Shown piece after piece: positions 23,218 to 34,318 of a DNA stretch of 50,852 nt. Numbering within the stretch: position 1 is the stretch's first letter; each line of letters starts with the position of its first letter. The translations under genes were made by a program, and so were the position numbers. Below the pieces are notes generated by a model that did not search any database, was not told the DNA's origin, and saw nothing but the letters and a program-made list of their open reading frames with translations. This DNA is from Entamoeba invadens IP1 (Eukaryota > Evosea > Mastigamoebida > Endamoebidae), in assembly GCF_000330505.1 (NCBI RefSeq), contig NW_004191720.1, forward strand, positions 12,543-63,394. The letters run 5' to 3'.

Positions 23218-23589
23218 TTTTGGATTTTTGTCACCTGAACAACTTCAATTTCATTTTTAATAAAAGTTTAATTTAACCAAAATACTTTATATTATTTATT
23301 AATTAATTCAAACCAAAATAAACAATTATACTAATTATTTACAAACTTTGTTTATAATGAATAATATTGGTATGTTGATTATTTTTAATAAATTAAAAGT
23401 GTTATATTAATAATAACTATATTATTAATATATTATATTATATAATAAACCTAAACTATATTCTGTTATTACAACAATTAATATAAAGTATTAATATTTA
23501 AGTATGACTTGATAATTGTATCGAATGAAATAATGTATAACTTTTTAATTTCATAAAACTATTTCAAATTTGTCTTTTACAAAATACAC
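23218..23589. other. AT-rich spacer
   Basis: Nothing recognised. Confidence 0.4.
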
Positions 23590-24201
23590 ATGACCATGTC
23601 AATTCAATCTAATAAGTACAACAAAAACGTCTTTGCTGATCCAACACAAATAAGGTATTGTCTTCCAATACCAGAGGCACTACTATGTGCTAAAATGGAA
23701 TGCCTTAACCGCCACCTTTTTTTCACTGAATATCCAAATCCATTGCCAAAGAAATTTATTCCTCTTCCTTTTCCAAATAAATTTCAAAAAATTCGTTCAA
23801 AAATAATTTCAACAATTTTTGGTCAAGCTGTCGGCGATGCTGTTGGTTTTTTAATTAAATTTCTTTCTAAAGAACGAGCCGAATTGATTTATAAACATGA
23901 GAGAATCATATTTTCATGTTATTTAAAAGATACTCATCGTTCCAAATAAATGAATATGGACTAGAAATGTGTAAACTGGACTGACGACACCGATCATCAA
24001 TTCTTTAGAAGCAAACAATGGAAATTGTGTTCCAGAAGATTTTGCAGCACGTTGTCTCTATTGGTACGATTTCGGGTTTTCCAAAGTAAGCGATATAAAG
24101 TCGTCATGTTGGCATTTACACGCGAAGTGTTTTATTGTCTCAAAACTTCAACAAAACGCCCATCAAAAATTCGATGGAAGTTTGAGGAAATAGAGTATTG
24201 A
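23590..24201 (+). pseudogene. ADP-ribosylglycohydrolase pseudogene
   Basis: The first 119 codons contain the family's first metal-site region (IFGQAVGDAVGFLIKFLSKE). The frame then meets TAA at 23947 and a TAG shortly after. In the same frame the hallmark motif resumes as WTDDTDHQ (about 23977-24000). Beyond it, similarity shifts frame (NNGNCVPEDFAARCLYWYDF, a helical region typical of Entamoeba members). The rest of the domain, including the later Asp-rich site, is missing. Intact enzymes remove ADP-ribose from proteins or small molecules. This copy has in-frame stops, a frameshift and a 3' truncation, so it cannot make the enzyme. Confidence 0.75.
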
Positions 24202-24410
24202 CTGTACTGGAAAAGTTAATAAATAAAGCAAAACATTGTTTTTAAATAATGCGATTTGAGTATAGTAGGAGGAAATATGGGATGCAACTATTGATTATTT
24301 TTAATACTATAAATTATAATATTAATACTTATTCAAATAATTAGTTATATGAAAAACACAAAAATAAATTTATATTTAGATTAGTATCCTTCTATTTCTC
24401 AGCATCCCAT

Positions 24411-25268
24411 CAGAGTGTCCAAAAAACGTCTAAGTCCCAAGTTAAGAAAAGGTCAAAAAAATTGTTTTGAAATAATTGATTTTTTACTTTCTTGCTTGAT
24501 TTGTTTATAACAAATGAAAATCCATGAAGGCTTGGTAAACAATTAATAAAATGTTATTTAAAACAATAAAAATTTACTAAAACAACTTTATTAACAAAAA
24601 TTAACACTGTTAAGTGTCGTTTTTGTGTGTATGAGTGCGTCAATTATATCGACCTGTTTAAACAAATTGGATCGATTATATTTATAAAGGCGGGTCGTCT
24701 TGCCTTCATATATACGTAACTAATGTTATTATTTAAAATCGATTCTCGGTATCATTTTATCGAGAAATTGAGTCTCTTATGTTCAGGAAGTGTTCTTTTA
24801 ATTTTTTAAATTGTAATATGTGTTTTACATTTTATTTTTATTGTTCTTGTAGAGAACAGTAAAATAACGGGAAATTCGATAAATTACAAAATCCAGTTTT
24901 AATGAATATTAGTTCTTTTTTTCTTAAATTTTATCAAAATGATATTATATTTTTTGATTTAATTCCTTGGATTTTTTGGGAAATTTCGTAAATGTGTATA
25001 ATTTGTTTCTTGTTTTATTATATTATTGTTTTTGTAAATTGAATAATGTGCTTAAAATTGCTGATGTTTTTAATTTTATAATCGAAAAAGTGATAGTGTT
25101 TAATTTAATTTTTCGGGAAAAACATCGGAATAAATTATGTTCAATTTGATTGTAAATTTTCGGGATAAATTATAATTATTTTTGTCTCCTTAAAAAATCC
25201 AATTTTTTTTTCATTTTTACTCCAAAATCCTTAACTTAAGACTTAAGTGCATTTTTTTGGACACTCTG
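24411..25268. mobile_element. 0.86-kb hAT-like non-autonomous element
   Basis: It begins CAGAGTGTCCAAAAAA and ends TTTTTTTGGACACTCTG, with further inverted words inside (CTAAGTC, AAGTTAAG against CTTAACTT, GACTTAAG). ATCCCAT flanks both ends (24404-24410 and 25270-25276, with one extra A on the right), close to an 8-bp duplication. CAGAG ends and 8-bp target sites are hAT features. No coding capacity. Insertion interrupted the spacer between the pseudogene and the LRR-like gene. Confidence 0.65.
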
Positions 25269-25375
25269 AATCCCATCTTTGTCGTGACTGTAATTATATT
25301 ATTCTTATATAAAATATCACACAAAAAATTCCTTGATTATTTATAATAACTTTTAAAGACTCAATTAAAATTAAT

Positions 25376-26611
25376 TTAATCTTTTTTCAAAACAATTTGT
25401 TTTCCTTCTTTAAACACTTTAAGTTTTTCTGGCTTGTATGATAGACAGGTATTAAAGTCGATATTATCAACGTAAAGTGTGTTTTTCAATTCAATGCCAT
25501 CATGAACAAAAGTAAAACCAAATCCCCAATCCCCAATCACGACTTTTTTCAACACATTTTCTTCCACTCTCAATCCATAAGCGTTACAGCGTTTTATTTT
25601 CATATATTCTATTTTAGCATTATTAGTGACGATTGTAGCATTTTTATTACTAACTGAAATAACTTTGATTGAGTCTGGTATCGACAATTTACCACCGAAC
25701 TCATTAATGTCTATTTTTCTTAGTGTAGTTGCTTTCCTCAAATCAAGTGTGTACTCTTGGTTATCTTCTATAGCTTCATTGCAGTCTATAGACAAATCGT
25801 AGAGCAGCATGTCGTTGACCATTTTGCATATTTTTTCACTGTCGTTTTTATCCACAGCTTGCATCATGAATACTTTATGACTTGGCGCAAATGGTATTTC
25901 CAATTGAAAATCATAATAATACGTAAACATTGATAAAAGTGGATTACACTTGTTTTGGTTGTAAAAAATATTGATTGCTCTCACATCTTCTTCATTATAA
26001 ATGTAGTATTGATTGTAGTAATCACGAGTTTCACCGCGTTCGACGTATAAAGTCACTTTGATATTTCTAACAAGTAAATTTAAAATGTCTTCTTTGAGTT
26101 GCAAAATCTGATCTATTGTAAGGTATAAAGTAACTTCTTGAAGGGTCTCCAACGAAAACGTGTTTTTCGGATAACGGTTGTAACCGTTACACAAGTTGTT
26201 TAAAATTGACAACCGTTTTAATTTTGTGAGCTCAGAAACATTATTTTCAATGAAAGGGTCACCATCTACATAAGACAAATCCGTTACTAAATTCAATATT
26301 TTTGTGTCGTTTAACCAATTAATACTTCCTCGTTTAAAATTAATTGTTTTCAAATTAAGGAAAAGGTTCATTAAATAATCATATATATTATAGTTATCAA
26401 AATTGGTGCTATGAATAACAAGGGTTTCCACCTTTGGAAAAAGTTTCGACGTTTTAGTTAATGTTTTTTTATTATGTTTAATTTTGTATGGAGTCGTGTA
26501 TAAAGAATTTACAGCATCGAGACACAACTTGTTTACATGGATAAAACGTTCAATAATTTCCAAATCCATATAAAAGACAACATTCATGAGGTATACTCTT
26601 TCAAGTCGCAT
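25376..26611 (-). CDS. Entamoeba-specific LRR/F-box-like hypothetical protein
   Basis: A 411-residue soluble protein with no signal peptide or membrane span. The start MRLERVYLMNVVFYMDLE followed by a helical Asn/Cys region (FIHVNKLCLDAVNSLYT) resembles the N-terminal F-box-like module seen in many Entamoeba leucine-rich-repeat proteins (recalled family resemblance, not proven). The middle contains irregular Leu/Ile/Asn-spaced repeats (FPKVETLVIHSTN, LKTINFKRGS, LTKLKRLSILNN) consistent with degenerate LRRs. Function unknown; adaptor or recognition roles are possible. GAAC sits 20 bases before the start. Intact, alone, transcribed leftward. Confidence 0.6.
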   Translation of the reverse strand: MRLERVYLMNVVFYMDLEIIERFIHVNKLCLDAVNSLYTTPYKIKHNKKTLTKTSKLFPKVETLVIHSTNFDNYNIYDYLMNLFLNLKTINFKRGSINWLNDTKILNLVTDLSYVDGDPFIENNVSELTKLKRLSILNNLCNGYNRYPKNTFSLETLQEVTLYLTIDQILQLKEDILNLLVRNIKVTLYVERGETRDYYNQYYIYNEEDVRAINIFYNQNKCNPLLSMFTYYYDFQLEIPFAPSHKVFMMQAVDKNDSEKICKMVNDMLLYDLSIDCNEAIEDNQEYTLDLRKATTLRKIDINEFGGKLSIPDSIKVISVSNKNATIVTNNAKIEYMKIKRCNAYGLRVEENVLKKVVIGDWGFGFTFVHDGIELKNTLYVDNIDFNTCLSYKPEKLKVFKEGKQIVLKKD

Positions 26612-26630
26612 TATTATCCAAATAAATAGT

Positions 26631-26634
26631 GTTC
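26631..26634 (-). promoter_or_regulatory. GAAC core promoter motif
   Basis: GAAC followed by ACTATTTATTT on the minus strand, about 20 bases before the ATG at 26611. Confidence 0.35.
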
Positions 26635-26976
26635 TTCTATTTAATGTTTATATAGAGTTATTAATCATTCATGTGTTTGTTAATGAGTATATCTAATCAA
26701 TTTTGCTTATCATTCTCAAAAACAACAATGACAATGTTTTAAAAAACAAAAATTGGCTGTTTGCTTTTTCACGTGTTTTGATATAAAGAGGCTGAAAAAA
26801 GATGATGTTGGCAAAAGTGGGTAATAAGTGGTAAAATGTTTTTTAAATAATATTTTGTTATTTGTTTTTTCTTTCTTCAACAAAAATAAAACCATCATTA
26901 CCTCTTTGCCTGAGTACTTTTTCGAAGTGTTTTGAATATGTTGTTAATAATTTATTTATAGGGAGAATAGATTATA
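26635..26976. other. AT-rich spacer
   Basis: No supported feature between the LRR-like gene and the element at 26977. Confidence 0.4.
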
Positions 26977-27860
26977 AACTGTATTTCAAAACTCTGTACT
27001 GTTTCCAAATTTTATATAAACCCTTTGTCCTAATTTCCCATTATTTACTGTTTTTTATTTGTTTTATTTTTCATTTTCCTATTTGTTGGACCAACAACGG
27101 TACACAGTTTAAAACCCTTAAAAACCAATACAGTTTCAATTATTGAACAAAAAAATCGGGAAATCACCCAAATATTGGGCAAATCTTTCCCGATTTTCCA
27201 GGTTCGTTTTTTTGGTTAGTGATCCATTTTGTAACTAAACATGATTATAATTGTATATTTCAAACAAACACAAGATAAACAATAATATAACAAACAAACA
27301 AATGATGGTTTGAAGACATTATTGCATCAAATGATACAACACTTAAATTAATAATAAGTTTTTGTTAATTTCAACAATTAAAATAATAGCCATCAATAAC
27401 ATAAAACAAACATTTAAACAATCAAGACCATTCATCACAACAGTCTAAAATAAAATAAACAGTTCATAATAAAAAATAAAACTTTTCAATTGTAAAATCT
27501 TAAACAATTTTTTAAATGCTGGTTTTACTCATTAGTACTTTTCATTTTTATCCAGAACACGACTTGGTGATTCTATAAACACGGACATTGAATTAAAAAG
27601 TTGTGTTTTACGTTTTTAAGCAAAACTTGTGTTATGGTAATCAAAATTTTGATCCCAAGTTTGTTTGTTATATTTTTCAAGTAAATTTTTGGTGCAAGAT
27701 TTATTTGTCAAGTAAAATTTAAAAACGTCAGGTTCGTTATTTTGTTTTTTTCGAGTAAATATTTATAACAAAAAATGAGGGTTAAGCAAAAGAAAAATTA
27801 TTTAGAAATTATTTGTCTAAAAAATCGGGGCATCCCAGTACAGAGTTTTGAAAAACAGTT
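26977..27860. mobile_element. 0.88-kb TA-flanked non-autonomous element
   Basis: The left end TA + AACTGTATTTCAAAACTCTG, running on into TACTG, matches the reverse complement of the right end (27836-27860, then TA) with one difference in about 25 bases. No transposase ORF. Inside, AAATCGGGAAA (about 27154-27163) and its complement TTTCCCGATTT (27186-27196) form a hairpin that also brackets CCCAAATATTGGG. Tc1/mariner-type mobilisation is inferred from the TA sites. Confidence 0.6.
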
Positions 27861-28298
27861 TAGTTTAAAAAAAACACGAAAATCGTTAGTTGATTCATAT
27901 TTAAACCATGAGTTTCAATTTTAATAAAAACTTATTAAAAAACGATTATATTATTTTATATAAATACAACAACACAATTGATAAAAGTTTTAAGATAATT
28001 AATTTTTTAAACTGATTGTGTTTAGTATCAATGGTATTTTTGTATTAAATACACTCACCTTTCCACGACACAGAAAATAAATGTTTTTGGCAACTCCGCC
28101 TCTTGCATGTATAACACCATTCATTTATCTTTATTAAATGATACATTTTATTTTATTTAATTATTACTCTTCTTTAAACTAGGCGGAGTAAAAAGGTGCA
28201 TAAATGGCACAAAACGGCAAGCTAAAAATAGAAGGTCGGCTATTAATATGAATACAAAAATGTTACAATAGTCAAATTTATCAATAAATATTAAAATA
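27861..28298. other. AT-rich spacer with a short inverted pair
   Basis: ACTCCGCCT at 28093-28101 is exactly complemented by AGGCGGAGT at 28181-28189. This may be the ends of a very small element or chance. Otherwise nothing recognised. Confidence 0.4.
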
Positions 28299-30358
28299 AA
28301 GTCGACCAGAAAATTGTCGTACACTTCCTAAAATAGATTTGTGAACATAAATTACATTTTTTAAAGAAAAGTTAAAGATAATTTCTTTATACTTTCTCGT
28401 TTAAAGAAACAAATCGAAGCTGTTTTCAAATCAAAAAAGTTGAACTTTTATTGAAATGTATAAAAAGATTCAAACTGTTTAGAGAATATAACATTTATAA
28501 CACTATTCATAAACAATCAATAAACTATTCAATAACAATTCAATTATTTATTCCGAATATAGGTGGTTAAATTAACGAAAAAACGATAAATGTACTATTT
28601 TTAATAATTTATTTTTTATACATTATTATCAAACATTTAGAAATAATAGTGTTAATTAAAAATATTGAATTAAATTTAATAGTATATAAAATAATTTTAT
28701 CATATAATCGAACTAGACTTGTATATTTTTATAACGAATTAACATGTAAATTAAGATTTTGGTATGTTATTATTAACAATATTATTTACATTAAATTAAG
28801 ATAACCACAAATTATTACAAATTTTAACAATCTTATCAATATACAAATCATTAATTATAATTATAACATCATGAAAACAAATCACGTGAAACCAAAGCCA
28901 CTTTACGAACATTTCAATTACTTTTTATTTATTTCTCCATTTTTTGAATTGAATGTATATTTCGATTTGTAATTATGGGGTTATGTTAAATGATAATAAT
29001 AAATAGCTTTGATATAACAATTAAACTATTCTTTTGAATGTTAAATTTTACAAAAAGACATTAATAATATACTATAATTGTTTAATAAATATTATTATTG
29101 TTTCAAAAAAACATCACCTGTTTTATAATTTATGTATAACATAGTTATTAATAATTAGAAAAACTGAATTCATTTACTATATTGTTGATATTTTTGGTCT
29201 GATCAGACATTTTTTTTCAATAACTTCTCGTGTATTGTTTAATGTTAAAAGCCAAGAAAACACTTATAAAATGCACACAATATACTCATTTATTTAGTTA
29301 ATATCATGTTTGTAATTTAATTGATATTATCAAAAACAATAAAAGTTGGTCAATTTTAAAAGCAATTCAGTTCTTATTATAATATTTTATCAAATAATTT
29401 GTTTTGTGTTTATGGTTTGTATTTAACCATCGGTTCTAAAGTAATGATTGTGTATAAGCAAGATTATTTGAACAGTGAAAATGTTCATATTAAAATCACA
29501 AAGAAATGGGTTTAACTTTGTTATAAGTTGTTTCAAATTAATGTGTTTTAGCAAATTTTGTTTAATGACAACTTGAACAATAGTACAAAAATTATAATTC
29601 AGCTACAGTACAAATTAGGGGTTTTATGCTTAAAAATATGTTTTTATTGTCACTGATAAGTGCTTGTTTTTTTCTTAAAATTTTACAAAAAACACAAGTG
29701 ATAAAAAATACTGTTCATATCAGCTTTGCACGTCTATCGTTATAGTTTAGTCCTTGAACAAACAATGTTCAGGACAGTTTTTTGTATGTGTTGATATTTA
29801 AATAATTTCATAATATTTTATTTCGATAAAAACAACAAAAAAAATTTTAAAAAATAACAAGTTCACTCTTCAAAATTTTAATTATGTTGTTAAAAATAAT
29901 AAATGTTACATTTGTGATGCTAAACACTTGTTTCTTGATGAGGCACCTTTGTTCATTTACGATATGAAAGTTGAGTTGAGTATATATGGTGGTATCAATG
30001 GTGTTCTATTTTTATGAACTTTGTTTAAAAAACACATTTCAAAAAATATGATATTGTTATAAATTATTCAAACTATACCGAACTATACTTGGCAATAACA
30101 ATAATTGAAAAATAACAAAAAAACAATTTATAAAAAATGATAATCTTAACAACATATAAATTTTCAAAGAATTTAATTTCGTAAAAAAGAACAAAAAAAT
30201 ACATCAAGAATGATTTAAAGCATCATTTGGAAGAAAAAAAGATAAAAAAATAATTAGTTTATAAAATCAAAGTGAAAAATGAAATTTCTTTGAGTAAAAT
30301 TATTTTTAAAAAAATAAATTCTATTTTAGGAAGTGTACGAGTATTTTCTGGTCGACTT
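28299..30358. mobile_element. 2.06-kb TA-flanked non-autonomous element
   Basis: The 40-bp inverted ends, counting the flanking TA, differ at only two positions (28297-28336 against 30321-30360); the outer words are AAGTCGACCAGAAAA and TTTTCTGGTCGACTT. TA stands outside both ends. The interior has no gene-like ORF, so it must depend on a transposase made elsewhere. The MITE at 5208-5419 shares the ACCAGAAAA and TGTCGTACAC end words. Low divergence between the two ends suggests fairly recent activity. Confidence 0.8.
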
Positions 30359-30360
30359 TA

Positions 30361-31405
30361 GGAGAGCTTACTCATGAACGTCATTTGAGTGAGCAGAATT
30401 ATTTATTTTTAGAAAAATAAAAATTTTTTTCAATTAAAATTTTTTAACATTGTTTCACCAAATAATTCACATTTTTCTTTTGTGGCATAACAACAAAATA
30501 ACAAAAAAAGGTTTTATGATTTTTACTTTCTAAATTTGTGGTATGTTAAAGTTTTACAATCATCATCATATGGAGAAAAAACATTTTCAAAGTGTCAGTT
30601 GAACCTTTCAAAAACATTCGACAATGATAATAAATTAAATAATTCTTCGAAATCTACTCTGTTTAAATTTGCCAATAAATTAAAAAATTTATTGTCATTA
30701 TATTGTCAGTAAAATTCACTTTTATTTCACTTTCGACAATTTTTTTTCAATTTCACTATTATCATTGAAAAATTCAATTTATTTTATTAATCAACACAAC
30801 CTCATTTTTTTCTAAAATGTTCACCTAATTAATTTTTGTTGGTTTTTTGACTAAAATTTACTTGTTAAAAATGACTCATTCCAATTGAAACTTTATTGTT
30901 TTCATTAACTCCCATTTTTAAATCACCATTACCACCAACTATATCAAATAATAATTGTGTATTTGAATTATAATAAGATTTGAGACCAACAACTTCTTTT
31001 TGTTTGTTGTAAGATTCGATTGATTGTTTTTGTACCTTGTTTCTTTTTTGGCCTTACCATTTTCTTTGTTTTGTTTCAATGTTAATAGAGGTTGAGTTGC
31101 GCCCAAGTGTTGGTTACTTTGATGTTTCGTTGTCAATCATTGTGTGTTTAATGTATTCGTTTTTTATTCGTTTTTATTTAAACACACGTCTAGTATATTT
31201 TTCTGTTCATCAGACCATATTAGTATATTTGTTAGAGTCATTGTGTCTCTTTTTGAATTTTAAGTAATTGTATATTTTTTTGTTAATATTAAAACAGTAA
31301 AATATTTTTCCTATCAAATTACAGCTGAATTCAAAAAAAATCTATATTTAATTAATTGATAAAAATAGTTTTTTACTTGAAAACCCATATTTGAGTAAGC
31401 TCTCC
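30361..31405. mobile_element. 1.05-kb non-autonomous element abutting the previous one
   Basis: The left end GGAGAGCTTACTCA is exactly complemented by TGAGTAAGCTCTCC at 31392-31405. On the left it begins directly after the TA (30359-30360) that closes the 28299 element. On the right it is followed by T and TA. The interior has only chance ORFs. It inserted at, or provided, the shared TA. Confidence 0.65.
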
Positions 31406-31530
31406 TTAATATATTTATTTAAATAAATAATACAGTTAACATAAAAACCCCAATTCACAAGAAATAACCAAATGCAAGAACTATAAATAACAAAATTTAT
31501 AACATAATATTTTTACGTTATTTTTAAAAT

Positions 31531-31535
31531 GAACT
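31531..31535 (+). promoter_or_regulatory. GAAC core promoter motif
   Basis: GAACT 20 bases before the pogo-type transposase ATG at 31556. Confidence 0.35.
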
Positions 31536-31555
31536 GTTCTTAAAAAATAAAAATA

Positions 31556-34318
31556 ATGGAAATTGAAAACAGCAACAAACTTATTGAAATTAATGTAAGT
31601 GATATTTTGAACATTGAAATTGACTTGATACCTTTTAACGCAATAGAAATGAGCAATTTCGAAGATATCAAAACTAAATCCAATCAGCCATTGAATTCTA
31701 TCAACGAACAGGAATTGAAATTGCGAATTGGAAAATCTTTATTCAAATCTGGGATGTTGTATGCCAAGCCAAACTCCCACTACAGTATTTCGAGAAGTGA
31801 TTCAACCCAAGCATTAAAGTTGTTTTGTTTCATCATGAACAAACCCGCATTGAAAGAAAAACTGTTTTCATTTAAACTCTACAGAGAGCAAGTCATTTTT
31901 ATTAACAAAATGACTTTAAAACATTTTAGTCAAGGTGTCGTGGGCGCATTTTTCTGGGTTTCAAGAGGATTAATATCCAATCAAATATCAAGTCAAAAGA
32001 AAGATCAACAGTTTGGTCAAAGAAATCCGGGTAGGCCGTCACTGCTTTCTGGAACCACTAAAACAGTTATTAAGAACGTTATTGTCGAATATAACAATCA
32101 AAACATTGCTTTGACTATTCAAATGTTTTGTGATATTGTCGAGTATTTAGAAGGAACAAGACCACAAAGTGATACAATGAGAAAAATACTCGAAAGAGAG
32201 TTCGATTTAGAAACATCAGAAATGGAGTTCGATGAAATTGAGAGAATCAACATTGCACCACAACCAATACTTGATAATAATAAACAGTTGTCGGAAAAGT
32301 TGAACAGTTACAAGATCAAAGACAAAATGTTGTTCAATATCGACGAGATGGGAACATCTGAAGAATCAAGTCGAAAGAACACACGAGCTATGGTACCCAA
32401 AGGAGTCAATACAAAAATTAGTGTTGCCAATGGACAAAAATCAAAAACAACCACTCTGATTGAATGTATAAGTCTTGCAGGTGAAAGAATCAACGAATCT
32501 TGTGTTATTGATAAAGTTCATTACAGTACAGTTTTGAACAAATACTTTAGAAACATTAAGTTGTATTGCAACACTTCTGGTTTTGTTACCAGTGAAATCT
32601 TTATGTTGTGGATACAAGAAGTGTTCATTCCAGGAGTCAAGAAGATCAGAATGGAAAATGGATACCATGATAGTGAATATGCAATACTGATTATGGATAA
32701 TTGTAGATGCCATGTTGATGATGGTATTAAACAAATCTTGTTGCAAAACAACATTGTGGTTCATTATCTGGTTCCACACACCAGTCACCTGTGCCAACCA
32801 CTTGACTTAGTTGCATTTGGATCCGTCAAAAGAGAAATGAAATCGTTGAAACGTGTATTCAAAACAACAAAGAGTGTCAACTCCTTTAAAAACGACACTG
32901 TACCTACAAATATCCAAAATGGAAATGAAAGTGCATTTGACCAAATCCATCATTTAAAAATATCATTTCCACAGTTGCTGCCCAATGAATTGTTTGAAAT
33001 GGCAGAAGAGTTTAAGCACAAAAAGTGCCTTGGTATCTTCCCCAGTGGAATATCGAATCAACTCAAAACCTTTCTCACTTCGATAGCAGATGCCATTGTA
33101 ATTTGTCCAAGTAAAACCAAAGAGTACGAAGACGTTCTATTTGGTGTTGTTTGTAATGGGTGCAACATAGAAAAAACTCCACTGTTTACAGAACACCGGT
33201 TGACCAATCTAACCAACAACATACACACCAAAGTAACAAAAAATTTAGTAGACAGTCTGGATTCGATCGTAAGGTTGTTGGAACACGAAGAACGTGTATT
33301 TGAGTCAATCGAAAAAGAAGAAGAGGACGACATGACCAAGATCATCAAAGAAACCTGTTTGTCTGGACCAGGTTATGGCGATTTGTTGATTAAAAAGGAA
33401 AGAGCATCTTGGGGGTCTACAATTTCAAACAAGTTGATAACCATTCTTAAGTCGGTCAACAAGGCACTTGACCCAGTTACAATAATCAATTCTTTTGAGA
33501 GAGCGGGAATTGTATCGCGTTTAGGAGAAGATGGTCAGTATTACGCATACATAGATCTGAAAGAATCCAAAAGAATGGTCGAGGAAATCCCGACAATTAA
33601 AACCCTAGATGGATACGAAAGTTTGATTGTTGTACCAGAAGACTCAAAATTGAGAAACAAGGTCAAAGTGGTGCCACCAAAACACCTTAGAAGAGCTCAA
33701 CAACTAAAGATTGATGTCGATAAAGCAATATGTCATGAACAACACGTCATTTGTAGTAATAATGTTGTTTTGACACAACAAGTTTTTATGGATACATCTT
33801 TGACAATCCCCGATACCACAAATTTTGTTGGAGAAAATGTGTCATTACCAATGGAAACTGAAGTATTTTTAGAAATAGATACATCAGACAATCCAAGTGA
33901 AAGTAAACCAATTGATAAATATGCTATCCAACCTATTTATCAAGAAAGTGATGACAATTCACTTATGAAAAACAACTTGCCTACATCTTCTTTTCAATGT
34001 GATCAAACCATGTCGAATATTGAACCTCAAAAGTCCAAACCGGTATCTAAAACACCACCATTACACCAGACGCAGATGCCCTCGTTAATTCATAAAGGCA
34101 AATCAATTGTTTCGTCTCCTAATAGCCATTCAGAGACTTTTTTGAATTCCAGACTCAAAGAAAGAACTCATAGCAAAGGAAAAATCATAAACCTTTTAAG
34201 TGATAAATTACCCGATTTTTTATTTTTAACAAGGAGAGATCCGTTAAGACCTCGATCCATGTTAAGATGTTTTTTAGTTACAATTTCATCTTTTAAATTG
34301 ACTAATTTACTTGTTTAA
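31556..34318 (+). CDS. pogo/Tigger-type (DDE_1) transposase
   Basis: An intact 920-codon ORF. A helix-turn-helix-like, CENP-B-type DNA-binding region lies at about residues 155-215 (GRPSLLSG motif). The DDE_1 catalytic core has Asp263 in FNIDEMGTSEE, Asp381 in AILIMDNCRCH and Asp417 in LCQPLDLVAFG, a DD35D spacing. The enzyme would cut and paste DNA at TA targets in the nucleus. About 480 residues follow the core, including charged and Ser/Pro-rich parts; the last 60 residues look like read-through into non-coding sequence. This is longer than a typical pogo transposase. Possible terminal repeats are CAGTTAACATAAAAACCCC after TA at 31431 and a weaker GGGGTTTTTAT match near 35590. It is a candidate source of activity for the CAGT/TA-flanked elements nearby, which is inference only. 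Confidence 0.88.
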   Translation: MEIENSNKLIEINVSDILNIEIDLIPFNAIEMSNFEDIKTKSNQPLNSINEQELKLRIGKSLFKSGMLYAKPNSHYSISRSDSTQALKLFCFIMNKPALKEKLFSFKLYREQVIFINKMTLKHFSQGVVGAFFWVSRGLISNQISSQKKDQQFGQRNPGRPSLLSGTTKTVIKNVIVEYNNQNIALTIQMFCDIVEYLEGTRPQSDTMRKILEREFDLETSEMEFDEIERINIAPQPILDNNKQLSEKLNSYKIKDKMLFNIDEMGTSEESSRKNTRAMVPKGVNTKISVANGQKSKTTTLIECISLAGERINESCVIDKVHYSTVLNKYFRNIKLYCNTSGFVTSEIFMLWIQEVFIPGVKKIRMENGYHDSEYAILIMDNCRCHVDDGIKQILLQNNIVVHYLVPHTSHLCQPLDLVAFGSVKREMKSLKRVFKTTKSVNSFKNDTVPTNIQNGNESAFDQIHHLKISFPQLLPNELFEMAEEFKHKKCLGIFPSGISNQLKTFLTSIADAIVICPSKTKEYEDVLFGVVCNGCNIEKTPLFTEHRLTNLTNNIHTKVTKNLVDSLDSIVRLLEHEERVFESIEKEEEDDMTKIIKETCLSGPGYGDLLIKKERASWGSTISNKLITILKSVNKALDPVTIINSFERAGIVSRLGEDGQYYAYIDLKESKRMVEEIPTIKTLDGYESLIVVPEDSKLRNKVKVVPPKHLRRAQQLKIDVDKAICHEQHVICSNNVVLTQQVFMDTSLTIPDTTNFVGENVSLPMETEVFLEIDTSDNPSESKPIDKYAIQPIYQESDDNSLMKNNLPTSSFQCDQTMSNIEPQKSKPVSKTPPLHQTQMPSLIHKGKSIVSSPNSHSETFLNSRLKERTHSKGKIINLLSDKLPDFLFLTRRDPLRPRSMLRCFLVTISSFKLTNLLV

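Noticed and set aside
30939..31267. Overlapping small ORFs on both strands before the pogo gene
   Set aside because: They lie inside the non-autonomous element 30361-31405 and look like chance frames.
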